Below, piece after piece: positions 34,639 to 43,199 of a stretch of 64,000 nucleotides of DNA. The DNA is from Bradyrhizobium hereditatis (lineage in GTDB: Bacteria > Pseudomonadota > Alphaproteobacteria > Rhizobiales > Xanthobacteraceae): positions 1-64,000 of the forward strand of contig NZ_JAGKJK010000012.1 of NCBI RefSeq assembly GCF_020329435.1, read 5' to 3'. Each line of letters starts with the position of its first letter. The first letter of the stretch is position 1. The notes under the pieces were generated by a model. The model saw only the letters and a list, made by a program, of their open reading frames with translations. It was not told the DNA's origin and ran no database searches. The translations under genes were made by a program, and so were the position numbers.

Positions 34639-34828
34639 TAACCCACCCAAACCGGCCGAATTGGCTGGTTTTTCGGGAAATCTAGGTAGCGTTCATGAAT
34701 GAAGGGTTAGGTGTAGTCTCACCTCTCGAAGCGTGGCAAAATCGGACTTAACGGAATCGCGGGCCTTGTCGTATTGCGGAAAAACCGCTATATCCACGGC
34801 AACTTATGGTTCTCATACGATCGCGTAT

Positions 34829-34862
34829 TGAGAGTGGGCCCCCCGGGACCCGCTCTTTTTTA
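34829..34862 (+). promoter_or_regulatory. T-tailed hairpin upstream of rimP (attenuator-like)
   Basis: AGAGTGGGCCCC and GGGACCCGCTCT form a stem with one wobble and one mismatch, followed by TTTTTTATT. It looks like an intrinsic terminator, yet no plus-strand gene ends before it and rimP begins about 115 bp later. A leader attenuator of the rimP-nusA-infB operon is therefore plausible. The rest of 34639-34978 has no gene. Confidence 0.6.
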
Positions 34863-34978
34863 TTACCTGAACCTGCCTGGCCCAGAACGGGCGTCACGGG
34901 ATGGTTCGGGGAACCGGCCGGACCTTTTGGTTAGGCCCGGCCTAAGCCCATGCAAGTAAGACGCTTTTGACCCTGGAC

Positions 34979-35731
34979 ATGACCGATCCAACTGCTGGTT
35001 CCGTGAATGCCGACCTGCTCGCCGAGCCCCGCCTCGTCGTCGAGCCGGGCGTGGCGGCGCGGGTGTCGGCGGTGGCCACCCCCGTGCTGCAGGGAATGGG
35101 TTATCGGCTGGTCCGGATCAGGATATCGGGCGAGGCCGGCTGCACCGTCCAGATCATGGCGGAGCGGCCCGATGGTTCAATGCAAATCGAGGATTGCGAG
35201 GCGATCTCGCGGGCGCTGTCACCTGTGCTCGACGTCGCCGACCCGATCGACCGCGCCTACCGCTTAGAGATATCCTCGCCCGGCATCGATCGCCCGCTGG
35301 TTCGCCGTTCCGATTTCGAGCGCTACGCCGGTCATCTCGTGAAAATCGAAATGGCTGTTGCCCATCAGGGCCGCAAACGTTTCCGTGGTACGCTGGCCGG
35401 CGTCGAAGGCGACACCGTTCGGCTACATCGGGATGACACACGCGCGGACGAAGATGCCGACGTGCTGCTGGTGATGGAGGACATCGCCGAAGCACGCCTA
35501 GTTCTGACGGACGAATTGATTGCGGAATCGATGCGGCGCGGCAAGCAGGCCGAGCGCGAGCTGAAGCAGAATCTCGGGCTGGCGCCGCCGCCCCCGCCGC
35601 ACGCGAAGAAGGGTGCCACGGGCAACAAACCGAAGTCCGGCAAGAAGCCGGTACCGACGAATACCAAGAGACACCGCCTCGCCGCAGAGAGACTGCGCAG
35701 AGGCGACATCGATCCTACTGAAGGAGACTAG
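34979..35731 (+). CDS. rimP: Ribosome maturation factor RimP
   Basis: 250 residues from the ATG at 34979 (a TTG four codons earlier is possible). The N-terminal domain includes GMGYRLVRIRISGEAGCTVQIM and IEDCEAISRALSPVLDVADP; the central signature LEISSPGIDRPLVRRSDFERYAG is diagnostic. A basic, Pro/Lys-rich C-terminal extension (about 200-250) is longer than in E. coli but usual in rhizobia. It assists 30S maturation and starts the operon rimP-nusA-ylxR-infB. Confidence 0.95.
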   Translation: MTDPTAGSVNADLLAEPRLVVEPGVAARVSAVATPVLQGMGYRLVRIRISGEAGCTVQIMAERPDGSMQIEDCEAISRALSPVLDVADPIDRAYRLEISSPGIDRPLVRRSDFERYAGHLVKIEMAVAHQGRKRFRGTLAGVEGDTVRLHRDDTRADEDADVLLVMEDIAEARLVLTDELIAESMRRGKQAERELKQNLGLAPPPPPHAKKGATGNKPKSGKKPVPTNTKRHRLAAERLRRGDIDPTEGD

Positions 35732-35734
35732 GCC

Positions 35735-37345
35735 ATGGCAGTCAGTGCCAACAAACTCGAACTGCTGCAGATCGCAGACGCGGTCGCCCGCGAGAAGTCG
35801 ATCGACCGCGGGATCGTGATCGCTGCGATGGAAGACGCCATCGCCAAGGCGGCCCGCGCCCGTTACGGCAGCGAGACCGACGTTCACGCCGAAATCGACG
35901 CTAAGAAGGGTGAGCTGCGGCTGTCGCGCCACATGCTGGTCGTCGAGCATGTCGAGAACTCGGCGAACCAGATTTCGCTGGCGGACGCGCAGCGCGCCAA
36001 TCCGGGCGCCCAGGTCGGCGATACCATCGCCGACACCCTGCCGCCGCTGGAATATGGCCGCATCGCCGCGCAATCCGCCAAGCAGGTGATCGTGCAGAAG
36101 GTGCGCGAGGCCGAGCGCGACCGGCAATACCAGGAATTCAAGGACCGCATCGGCGACATCGTGAACGGCGTCGTCAAGCGCGTCGAATATGGCAGCGTGA
36201 TCGTCGATCTTGGCCGCGGCGAAGCCATCATCCGCCGTGACGAAATGCTGCCGCGCGAAGTGTTCCGCAACGGCGACCGCGTCCGCGCCTACATCTTCGA
36301 CGTTCGGCGCGAAACTCGCGGCCCGCAGATCTTCCTCTCCCGCACCCATCCGCAGTTCATGGCCAAACTGTTCGCGCAGGAAGTGCCGGAGATCTATGAC
36401 GGCATCGTCGAGATCAAGGCCGTGGCGCGTGATCCCGGCTCGCGTGCGAAAATCGGCGTGATTTCCCGGGATTCCTCGGTGGATCCGGTCGGCGCCTGCG
36501 TCGGCATGCGCGGCTCGCGCGTGCAGGCGGTGGTGAACGAGCTGCAGGGCGAGAAGATCGACATCATTCCGTGGTCACCCGACATCGCGACCTTCGTCGT
36601 CAACGCGCTGGCGCCTGCCGAAGTCGCCAAGGTCGTGATCGACGAGGACCGCGAGCGGATCGAAGTCGTCGTTCCCGACACCAATAACCAGCTCTCGCTG
36701 GCGATCGGCCGGCGCGGCCAGAACGTGCGCCTCGCCTCGCAGCTGACCGGCTGGGATATCGATATCCTCACCGAGCAGGAAGAATCGGAACGCCGTCAGG
36801 CCGATTTCGAGAATTCGACGCGCGTGTTCATGGAAGCGCTGAACGTCGACGAGGTGGTTGGTCAGCTGCTGGCGTCGGAAGGCTTTACCTCGGTCGAGGA
36901 ACTTGCGCTGGTCGATGTCAAGGAATTGGCCGGCATCGAGGGCTTTGACGAAGAAACCGCCAACGAGCTGCAGAGCCGGGCGAAGGAATACCTTGAGCGG
37001 CTCGAGACCGAGCTGGAAGACAAGCGCAAGGAACTTGGCGTGGAAGACGCCATGAAGAAGGTCCCGGGCGTGACCTCGAAGATGCTGGTGAAGTTCGGCG
37101 AGAACGACATCAAGACGGTCGAGGATCTGGCGGGCTGCGCGACCGACGATCTCGTTGGCTGGACCGAGCGCAAGGAAGGCGGCGAGCCGACCAAGCACGC
37201 CGGCATTCTCGACGCCAACGAGATTTCGCGCGACGACGCCGAGCGCATGATTATGCAGGCCCGCGTCATCGCCGGCTGGATCACCGAGGCCGAGCTTGCC
37301 AAGAAGACCGAGGCGGCTGAGGCCACCGAAGACCAGACGGCATAA
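35735..37345 (+). CDS. nusA: Transcription termination/antitermination protein NusA
   Basis: 536 residues with AAGGAGACTAGGCC ahead of the ATG, three bases after the rimP stop. Domains in order: N-terminal RNA polymerase-binding domain (about 1-125), S1 (about 135-200), two KH domains (PVGACVGMRGSRVQAV and LSLAIGRRGQNVRLASQLTG) and C-terminal acidic helix-hairpin-helix repeats (LLASEGFTSVEELALV, VEDLAGCATDDLVGW). Confidence 0.97.
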   Translation: MAVSANKLELLQIADAVAREKSIDRGIVIAAMEDAIAKAARARYGSETDVHAEIDAKKGELRLSRHMLVVEHVENSANQISLADAQRANPGAQVGDTIADTLPPLEYGRIAAQSAKQVIVQKVREAERDRQYQEFKDRIGDIVNGVVKRVEYGSVIVDLGRGEAIIRRDEMLPREVFRNGDRVRAYIFDVRRETRGPQIFLSRTHPQFMAKLFAQEVPEIYDGIVEIKAVARDPGSRAKIGVISRDSSVDPVGACVGMRGSRVQAVVNELQGEKIDIIPWSPDIATFVVNALAPAEVAKVVIDEDRERIEVVVPDTNNQLSLAIGRRGQNVRLASQLTGWDIDILTEQEESERRQADFENSTRVFMEALNVDEVVGQLLASEGFTSVEELALVDVKELAGIEGFDEETANELQSRAKEYLERLETELEDKRKELGVEDAMKKVPGVTSKMLVKFGENDIKTVEDLAGCATDDLVGWTERKEGGEPTKHAGILDANEISRDDAERMIMQARVIAGWITEAELAKKTEAAEATEDQTA

Positions 37346-37376
37346 TGCAGGTGTTACGCAAGGACGGATATCTTTT

Positions 37377-37397
37377 CTGCGCACAGACCGTGCGCAG
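37377..37397 (+). other. Short perfect hairpin between nusA and ylxR
   Basis: CTGCGCAC and GTGCGCAG form an 8-bp stem with an AGACC loop. There is no T-run, so it is more likely an mRNA processing or stability element than a terminator. Confidence 0.4.
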
Positions 37398-37420
37398 ATG
37401 ACTGGAGCCATCAAACAGGC

Positions 37421-38101
37421 ATGCTCGCTTTGGCTGATTCCGATCTCGACCATGGGCCGCGGACCGACAAGTCCGCGACCATGCGGATGTGCGCGGTCAG
37501 CCGCGAGGTATGCGGAATCGATGAGCTGATCCGCTTTGTGGTTGCCCCTTCGGGCGAGGTCGTTCCCGATTTGAAACGCAAGCTGCCTGGCCGCGGCCTG
37601 TGGGTCCGGGCCTCGCGCCGGATGGTTGCGGAAGCGGTGCGGCGTCACCAATTTAGCCGCGGGTTCAAGCGCGACGTCCGGGTTGCGGCCACCCTTCCCG
37701 CCGATACCGAGGCCCTGCTGGAACGAAGCTGTATCGAGGCGCTGGCCATGGCCGCCAAGGCCGGCCAGGTCATTTCCGGCTACGCCAAGGTCGAGGGCCT
37801 GCTCGAACAAGGCAGGGCCGAAGCTCTGATACACGCTTCCGACGGTGCGGCCGACGGAATCCGCAAATTGGACGCGATCGCCGGGCAAAGGAGCCGAAAT
37901 ATCGGCGAATCGCACCGTTTGCCGATTGTTACTGCTTTAACCTCGGCACAATTGGATTTGGCACTGGGCCGGTCAAATGTGATACATGCTGCGCTGCTCG
38001 CGGGCCCGGCGAGCAAAACGTTCCTGTCGCGCTGCCAGGTCCTGGTTCGATACCGGATGGACGATGACGACAGGACCGGGGACGGCGGCCAGAAATTCTG
38101 A
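37421..38101 (+). CDS. YlxR/DUF448 nucleic-acid-binding protein with L7Ae-like domain
   Basis: 226 residues. The YlxR domain (MRMCAVSREVCGIDELIRFV, PDLKRKLPGRGLWVRASR, about 20-90) is joined to an L7Ae-like RNA-binding domain (about 100-200: LAMAAKAGQVISGYAKVEGLL), the fused form typical of alphaproteobacteria. The position between nusA and infB is conserved. The role is in RNA binding or ribosome-linked regulation. An ATG at 37481 would begin right at the YlxR domain. Confidence 0.87.
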   Translation: MLALADSDLDHGPRTDKSATMRMCAVSREVCGIDELIRFVVAPSGEVVPDLKRKLPGRGLWVRASRRMVAEAVRRHQFSRGFKRDVRVAATLPADTEALLERSCIEALAMAAKAGQVISGYAKVEGLLEQGRAEALIHASDGAADGIRKLDAIAGQRSRNIGESHRLPIVTALTSAQLDLALGRSNVIHAALLAGPASKTFLSRCQVLVRYRMDDDDRTGDGGQKF

Positions 38102-38174
38102 CGACGATCGGTTCCGAAGACCTGCTGTAATGACAGTGCGGAAAGCACAACGCTAACGAGATTAGGACTGCTGA

Positions 38175-40832
38175 ATGGTTGATACCAAAACGCCTGGCGA
38201 CAAGACTTTGAGTGTTCCGAGCAAGACCTTGACGCTGAAGCCGCGGGTCGAGACGGGCACCGTGCGCCAGAGCTTCAGCCATGGCCGGACCAAGCAGGTC
38301 GTGGTCGAAAAGCGCGGCAAGCGCCGCGTCGGCGGTGAAACGCCGGCCGCGGAAACGCATGCGCCCGAACAGGCGACCGCCAAGGCAGCGCCTGCTGCAA
38401 AGGCTCCGCTATCCCGGCCCGCCGCAACGCCGGCTGCCGCGCGCGGCGGTTCGGGCGTTGTGCTGCGCACGCTGACCGAAGACGAGCGCTCCGCCCGCGC
38501 CAGCGCGCTGGCCGATGCCAAGGTGCGCGAAATCGAGGAAAGGCGGCAGGCCGAGGAAGAAGCCAAGCGCCGCGCCATCCGCGAAAGCGCCGAGAAGGCC
38601 GAACGCGAGGCCGCCGAAGCTCGCCGCAAGGCCGAGGAAGAACGGCACCGGCAGGAAGAGGAAGCCAAGCGCAAGGCCGAAGGCGAGGCCAAGAAGCGCT
38701 TTGGCGAAGGCGAGGCCAAGCCAGCAGCACCGGCACCGGCAGCACCCGCCGCGACTGCCCGTCCGGCCACAGCCCGCCCGGCAGGCGCCCGTCCGGCCGC
38801 AGCGGCGCCCGCCGCCCGTACCCCGGTCGCCGCTGACGGCTCCGACGACGACGAAGGTCCGCGCCAGGTTCGGCGTGGTCCCGGCGGCGCCATGCGTCCC
38901 GTCGCGGCCCCGAAGACCACGCACAAGCCCGGACCGCAGAAGGAACGCGGCCGCCTTACCGTGGTCACCGCGCTCAATGACGATGTCCGCGAGCGTTCGA
39001 TCGCCTCGTTCCGCCGCCGCACCCAGCGCCTGAAGGGCCACGCTTCGAGCGAGCCGAAGGAAAAGCTGGTCCGCGAGGTCACGATCCCGGAAGTGATCAC
39101 GATCCAGGAGCTCGCCAACCGCATGTCGGAGCGCGCGGTCGACGTCATCCGCCTGCTGATGAAGCAGGGCGCGATGCACAAGATCACCGACGTGATCGAC
39201 GCCGATACCGCGCAGCTGATCGCCGAGGAAATGGGCCACACCGTCAAGCGCGTTGCCGCGTCCGACGTTGAAGAGGGCCTGTTCGACGTGGTCGACGATT
39301 CCACCGATACCGAGCCGCGCTCGCCTGTCGTCACCGTGATGGGTCACGTCGACCACGGCAAGACCTCGCTGCTCGACGCCCTGCGCCATGCGAACGTGGT
39401 GTCGGGCGAAGCCGGCGGCATCACCCAGCATATCGGCGCCTATCAGGTGACCTCGCCGGAAAGCGGCAAGAAGATCACCTTCATCGATACGCCCGGCCAC
39501 GCCGCGTTCACTGCGATGCGTGCGCGCGGCGCCAAAGTCACCGATATCGTGATCCTGGTGGTTGCAGCCGATGACGGGGTCATGCCGCAGACGGTGGAGG
39601 CGATCAACCACGCCAAGGCAGCGAAGGTGCCGATGATCGTGGCGATCAACAAGATCGACAAGCCCGACGCCAAGCCGGAGCGCGTGCGCACCGAACTGCT
39701 GCAGCACGAGGTCCAGGTCGAATCGTTCGGCGGTGAAGTCGTCGACGTCGAGGTTTCCGCCAAGAACAAGACCAATCTCGACAAGCTGCTCGAGATGATC
39801 GCGCTGCAAGCCGAACTGCTCGAGCTGAAGACCAATTCGGAACGACCTGCCGAAGGCACTGTGATCGAAGCCAAGCTCGATCGTGGTCGCGGCCCGGTCG
39901 CGACGGTGCTGGTGCAGCGCGGCACGCTCAGGGTCGGCGACATCATCGTCGCTGGCGCCGAGATGGGCCGCGTCCGCGCGCTGATCTCGGATCAGGGCGA
40001 CAATCTCGATGAGGCCGGACCTTCGGTTCCGGTCGAGGTGCTCGGCTTCAACGGGCCGCCGGAAGCCGGCGACCGCCTCGCGGTAGTCGAGAATGAAGCC
40101 CGTGCCCGCCAGGTCACGAGCTATCGCGCGCACCAGAAGCGCGAGAATGCCGCCGCCTCGATCTCCGGCATGCGCGGCTCGCTCGAACAGATGATGTCGC
40201 AGCTCAAGACCGCGGGCCGCAAGGAATTCCCGCTGGTCGTGAAAGCCGACGTGCAAGGCTCGCTCGAAGCCATCCTGGGGTCGCTGGAAAAGCTCGGCAC
40301 CGAGGAAGTTGCCGCGCGCATCCTGCATGCAGGCGTCGGCGGCATCTCCGAATCCGACGTCACGTTGGCGGAAGGTTTCAACGCTGCGATCATCGGCTTC
40401 TCGGTGCGCGCCAACAAGGAAGCCGCCGCGGCCGCCAAGCGCAATGGCATCGAGATCCGTTACTACAACATCATCTACGATCTCGTTGACGACATCAAAA
40501 AGGCGATGTCCGGCCTGCTCGCGCCGACGCTGCGCGAAACCATGCTGGGCAATGCCCAGATCCTGGAAGTGTTCAATATTTCCAAGGTCGGCAAGGTCGC
40601 GGGCTGCCGCGTCACCGACGGCACCGTGGAGCGTGGCGCCAACGTTCGCCTGATCCGCGACAACGTCGTCGTGCACGAAGGCAAGCTCTCGACGCTGAAG
40701 CGCTTCAAGGATGAAGTGAAGGAAGTGCAATCCGGCCAGGAATGCGGCATGGCGTTCGAGAATTACGGCGACATGCGTGTCGGCGACGTGATCGAGTGTT
40801 ATCGCATCGAGACGATCCAGCGCTCTCTGTAA
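38175..40832 (+). CDS. infB: Translation initiation factor IF-2
   Basis: 885 residues. A long, charged Ala/Glu/Arg-rich N-terminal region (about 1-290, coiled-coil-like around 100-180) precedes the IF2_N domain. The GTPase domain has G1 GHVDHGKTSLLDAL (about 389), DTPGHAAF (G3) and NKIDKPDAKPE (G4); domains II-IV end in the fMet-tRNA-binding C-terminus. It brings initiator tRNA to the 30S subunit. Confidence 0.97.
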   Translation: MVDTKTPGDKTLSVPSKTLTLKPRVETGTVRQSFSHGRTKQVVVEKRGKRRVGGETPAAETHAPEQATAKAAPAAKAPLSRPAATPAAARGGSGVVLRTLTEDERSARASALADAKVREIEERRQAEEEAKRRAIRESAEKAEREAAEARRKAEEERHRQEEEAKRKAEGEAKKRFGEGEAKPAAPAPAAPAATARPATARPAGARPAAAAPAARTPVAADGSDDDEGPRQVRRGPGGAMRPVAAPKTTHKPGPQKERGRLTVVTALNDDVRERSIASFRRRTQRLKGHASSEPKEKLVREVTIPEVITIQELANRMSERAVDVIRLLMKQGAMHKITDVIDADTAQLIAEEMGHTVKRVAASDVEEGLFDVVDDSTDTEPRSPVVTVMGHVDHGKTSLLDALRHANVVSGEAGGITQHIGAYQVTSPESGKKITFIDTPGHAAFTAMRARGAKVTDIVILVVAADDGVMPQTVEAINHAKAAKVPMIVAINKIDKPDAKPERVRTELLQHEVQVESFGGEVVDVEVSAKNKTNLDKLLEMIALQAELLELKTNSERPAEGTVIEAKLDRGRGPVATVLVQRGTLRVGDIIVAGAEMGRVRALISDQGDNLDEAGPSVPVEVLGFNGPPEAGDRLAVVENEARARQVTSYRAHQKRENAAASISGMRGSLEQMMSQLKTAGRKEFPLVVKADVQGSLEAILGSLEKLGTEEVAARILHAGVGGISESDVTLAEGFNAAIIGFSVRANKEAAAAAKRNGIEIRYYNIIYDLVDDIKKAMSGLLAPTLRETMLGNAQILEVFNISKVGKVAGCRVTDGTVERGANVRLIRDNVVVHEGKLSTLKRFKDEVKEVQSGQECGMAFENYGDMRVGDVIECYRIETIQRSL

Positions 40833-40873
40833 GTCCAAATCTTGCAAAGAGCCTGGAATTTTCTGAACTAGAC

Positions 40874-40984
40874 CGTCATGCCCCGCCTTGTGCGCAATTG
40901 CGCACTGGGGCGGGGCATCCAGTAATCGCTGCAATTTCTTTGGCCACGGAACACTGGATCACCCGCTTTCGCGGGTGATGACGA
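40874..40984 (+). repeat. Dispersed composite repeat, copy 2, between infB and rbfA
   Basis: CGTCATGCCCCGCC...GGGGCGGGGCATCCAGTA followed by GGAACACTGGATCACCCGC-TTTCGCGGGTGATGACGAC. The first palindrome matches 5005-5070 and both parts match the inverted copy at 51790-51927. It interrupts an otherwise tight operon. Confidence 0.75.
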
Positions 40985-41002
40985 CAATTGGGATTTCGAA
41001 AA

Positions 41003-41416
41003 ATGCCTCGCCACCACACCAAGGGGTCCGCTTCCGGCGGTTCGCAACGTCAATTGCGCGTTGGCGAGACCGTGCGCCATGCCCTCGCCGATATTCTATC
41101 GCACGGTAACGTGCACGACCCCGATCTCGAAGGCCACATCATCACCGTTCCCGAGGTGCGGATGTCGCCCGATCTGAAGCTTGCGACGATTTACGTGATG
41201 CCACTCGGCGGCCGCGATACCGACATCGTGCTCGCGGCGCTCGATCGTAACAAGAAGTTCCTGCGCGGCGAGATCGCTCACCGCGTTAACTTAAAATTTG
41301 CCCCTGAGCTTCGTTTTCGCGTTGACGAACGATTCGATGAAGCGGAACGGATCGAGAAATTACTAAGAACACCTGCGGTGCAACGAGACCTCGCACCCGA
41401 TTCGGACGACAAGTGA
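41003..41416 (+). CDS. rbfA: 30S ribosome-binding factor RbfA
   Basis: 137 residues from the ATG at 41003. The RbfA KH-type domain is clear (RVGETVRHALADILSHGNV, VRMSPDLKLATIYVMPLGG, LRFRVDERFDEAERIEKLL). It binds 16S helix 1 during cold adaptation and 30S maturation. The stop overlaps the truB start (TGATG). Confidence 0.94.
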   Translation: MPRHHTKGSASGGSQRQLRVGETVRHALADILSHGNVHDPDLEGHIITVPEVRMSPDLKLATIYVMPLGGRDTDIVLAALDRNKKFLRGEIAHRVNLKFAPELRFRVDERFDEAERIEKLLRTPAVQRDLAPDSDDK

Positions 41417-42612
41417 TGATGACGCCCACCGCCAATCGCGCGATTGCGCAGCAAACTGCCGATTCGCACGACGCTGAAAAAAATATTTTTTCAAGTGAGT
41501 CGCGTGGCGATGACAAGCGTCACGCCGGCGATGACGAACGTCACGCTGGCGACGACCAGCGTCGTGCCGGCGAAGGTGTACGCCGCGCGGACGATGGTAA
41601 TCGCCGCGACAACAACGATCCGCGCAACAAGCAGCCGCGTCAGAATAACCAGCCGCGGCGCGACAAGCGCGACGTTCATGGCTGGGTCGTTCTCGACAAG
41701 CCGATCGGCATGACCTCGACGCATGCGGTTGCCGTACTCAAGCGCCTGTTCCAGGCCAAGCGCGCGGGCCATGCCGGCACGCTCGATCCGCTGGCCTCCG
41801 GCGGCCTGCCGATCGCGCTCGGTGAGGCCACCAAGACGGTCCCCTTTGTGATGGACGGCAGGAAGCGCTACCGCTTCACGGTCGCCTGGGGCGAGGAGCG
41901 CGACACCGACGATACCGAGGGCCGGGTGGTCAGAACCTCCGACCTGCGCCCGTCGGCAGACGCGATACGGGCCCTGCTGCCGCAGTTCACTGGGTTGATC
42001 GAGCAGATCCCGCCGCAATATTCCGCCATCAAGGTCCAGGGCGAGCGGGCCTATGACCTCGCGCGGGACGGGGAGACCGTCGAATTGAAGCCCCGCCCGG
42101 TCGAGATTCACGAATTAACCCTTATAGAACATGGAGATAACGGCCTATCCGTGTTCGAGGCCGAATGCGGCAAGGGCACCTACGTCCGGGCGCTGGCCCG
42201 CGATATCGGCCGGATTCTGGGCTGTTTCGGCCATATCTGCGCGTTGCGGCGGACCCTGGTGGGTCCATTCCGCGAGACGGACATGATTCCGCTGGAAGAA
42301 TTGGAGGCTTTGTGTAATAGAGCCGCGTCTGGCGAGGGAAGCCTCGCCGACGCGCTTTTGCCCGTTGAGACCGCGCTGGACGACATCCCGGCACTGGCCG
42401 TCACACGGGCTGATGCGGCAAGGCTCCATCGGGGCCAGGCCGTTTTGTTGCGCGGACGGGATGCGCCCAATAATAGCGGCACAGTCTATGTCACGGTGGC
42501 AGGCCGGCTTTTGGCCCTCGCCGAAATTGGCAATGGCGAACTCATCCCCAAGCGCGTGTTCAACCTGACCGGGCTGACTGCCAGTTCCGGTCGCAGCAAT
42601 GAGAGAGTTTGA
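41416..42612 (+). CDS. truB: tRNA pseudouridine(55) synthase TruB, with N-terminal extension
   Basis: 398 residues from the ATG overlapping the rbfA stop; a GTG one codon upstream and another ATG one codon downstream are also possible. The catalytic core starts near residue 87 (HGWVVLDKPIGMTSTHAV) and includes GHAGTLDPLASGGLPIALGEATK with the catalytic Asp, and the later GTYVRALARDIG. The first 86 residues are not part of the TruB fold: they are highly charged and include a run of seven-residue repeats (41506-41610). It converts U55 to pseudouridine in tRNAs. Confidence 0.94.
   Translation: MMTPTANRAIAQQTADSHDAEKNIFSSESRGDDKRHAGDDERHAGDDQRRAGEGVRRADDGNRRDNNDPRNKQPRQNNQPRRDKRDVHGWVVLDKPIGMTSTHAVAVLKRLFQAKRAGHAGTLDPLASGGLPIALGEATKTVPFVMDGRKRYRFTVAWGEERDTDDTEGRVVRTSDLRPSADAIRALLPQFTGLIEQIPPQYSAIKVQGERAYDLARDGETVELKPRPVEIHELTLIEHGDNGLSVFEAECGKGTYVRALARDIGRILGCFGHICALRRTLVGPFRETDMIPLEELEALCNRAASGEGSLADALLPVETALDDIPALAVTRADAARLHRGQAVLLRGRDAPNNSGTVYVTVAGRLLALAEIGNGELIPKRVFNLTGLTASSGRSNERV
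41506..41610 (+). repeat. 21-bp tandem repeats inside truB
   Basis: Five in-frame units encode GDDKRHA, GDDERHA, GDDQRRA, GEGVRRA and DDGNRRD, with the first three units most alike at DNA level (GGCGATGACAAGCGTCACGC type). They make a charged linker before the catalytic domain. Confidence 0.85.
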
Positions 42613-42614
42613 CG

Positions 42615-42884
42615 ATGTCGATTACCGCCGAACGCAAAGCGGAAGTCATCAAGACGAATGCCACCAAAGCCGGTGACACCGGTTCGCCCGAGGTCCAGGT
42701 TGCGATCCTGTCGGAACGCATCAACAATCTGACGAACCACTTCAAGACCCACGTGAAGGACAATCATTCACGCCGCGGCCTTCTGAAGCTCGTGTCGACG
42801 CGCCGTTCGCTTCTCGACTACATCAAGAAGAAGGACGAAGCTCGTTACAAGGCGTTGCTCGAAAAGCATAACATTCGTCGTTGA
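42615..42884 (+). CDS. rpsO: 30S ribosomal protein S15
   Basis: 89 residues, the standard S15 length, starting MSITAERKAEVI at the ATG two bases after the truB stop. TGSPEVQVAILSERINNLT and DNHSRRGLLKLVSTRRSLLDY are the family signatures. It binds 16S rRNA and organises the platform. The order truB-rpsO-pnp is conserved. Confidence 0.97.
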   Translation: MSITAERKAEVIKTNATKAGDTGSPEVQVAILSERINNLTNHFKTHVKDNHSRRGLLKLVSTRRSLLDYIKKKDEARYKALLEKHNIRR

Positions 42885-42893
42885 TTTGAGAGT

Positions 42894-42917
42894 ACGCGCG
42901 CGGTTTGCGCGCGTTTT
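42894..42917 (+). terminator. Hairpin after rpsO
   Basis: ACGCGCG and CGCGCGT arms around a CGGTTTG loop, followed by TTT. A moderate terminator or 3'-end stabiliser 10 bp after the rpsO stop. Confidence 0.6.
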
Positions 42918-43075
42918 CGCGTGATCTTCCGAAGAAAACGGACTCCCTTTGTTGGAGACGATCATGCGCAAGGAGCATCATCCGACCAGGATCATGCTCG
43001 ACATGTCCAGCAGCAATCCGGCCGCTGGACAGGGCAAGGTGCCCGTGACTGCCGAGAGGATGGACGCCATCCGAA

Positions 43076-43157
43076 AGATAAAGACCATGGCAGGATCGCC
43101 GGATGCTGATCTCGCATTGCGATCAGCGTCCCGCCATCTTGCGCATGGTCTTTATGT
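43076..43157 (+). promoter_or_regulatory. Long stem-loop in the pnp leader
   Basis: ATAAAGACCATG (43078-43089) pairs with CATGGTCTTTAT (43144-43155); the middle is largely complementary, and GCTGA...TCGC pairs with GCGA...TCAGC at the tip. The roughly 80-nt hairpin ends 43 nt before the pnp start. In E. coli a comparable hairpin between rpsO and pnp is the RNase III cleavage site through which PNPase autoregulates; the same role here is an inference. The rest of 42918-43199 has no convincing gene. Confidence 0.65.
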
Positions 43158-43199
43158 TTTTGGGCTCCGTTCTCTCGTGAACCTATGAAAGAAACCGAT

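Noticed and set aside
37377..37397. Terminator between nusA and ylxR
   Set aside because: The hairpin is perfect but has no T-run, and ylxR-infB are expected to be co-transcribed with nusA, so it was kept only as an unassigned hairpin.
38409..40934. 841-codon open frame on the minus strand
   Set aside because: It is exactly antisense to infB, whose domains are unambiguous. Its translation is His/Asp/Arg-rich without any family signature, a result of the GC-rich third-codon pattern.
42949..43188. 79-codon open frame between rpsO and pnp
   Set aside because: It spans the long inverted repeat of the pnp leader; coding is better explained as a by-product of the stem-loop.
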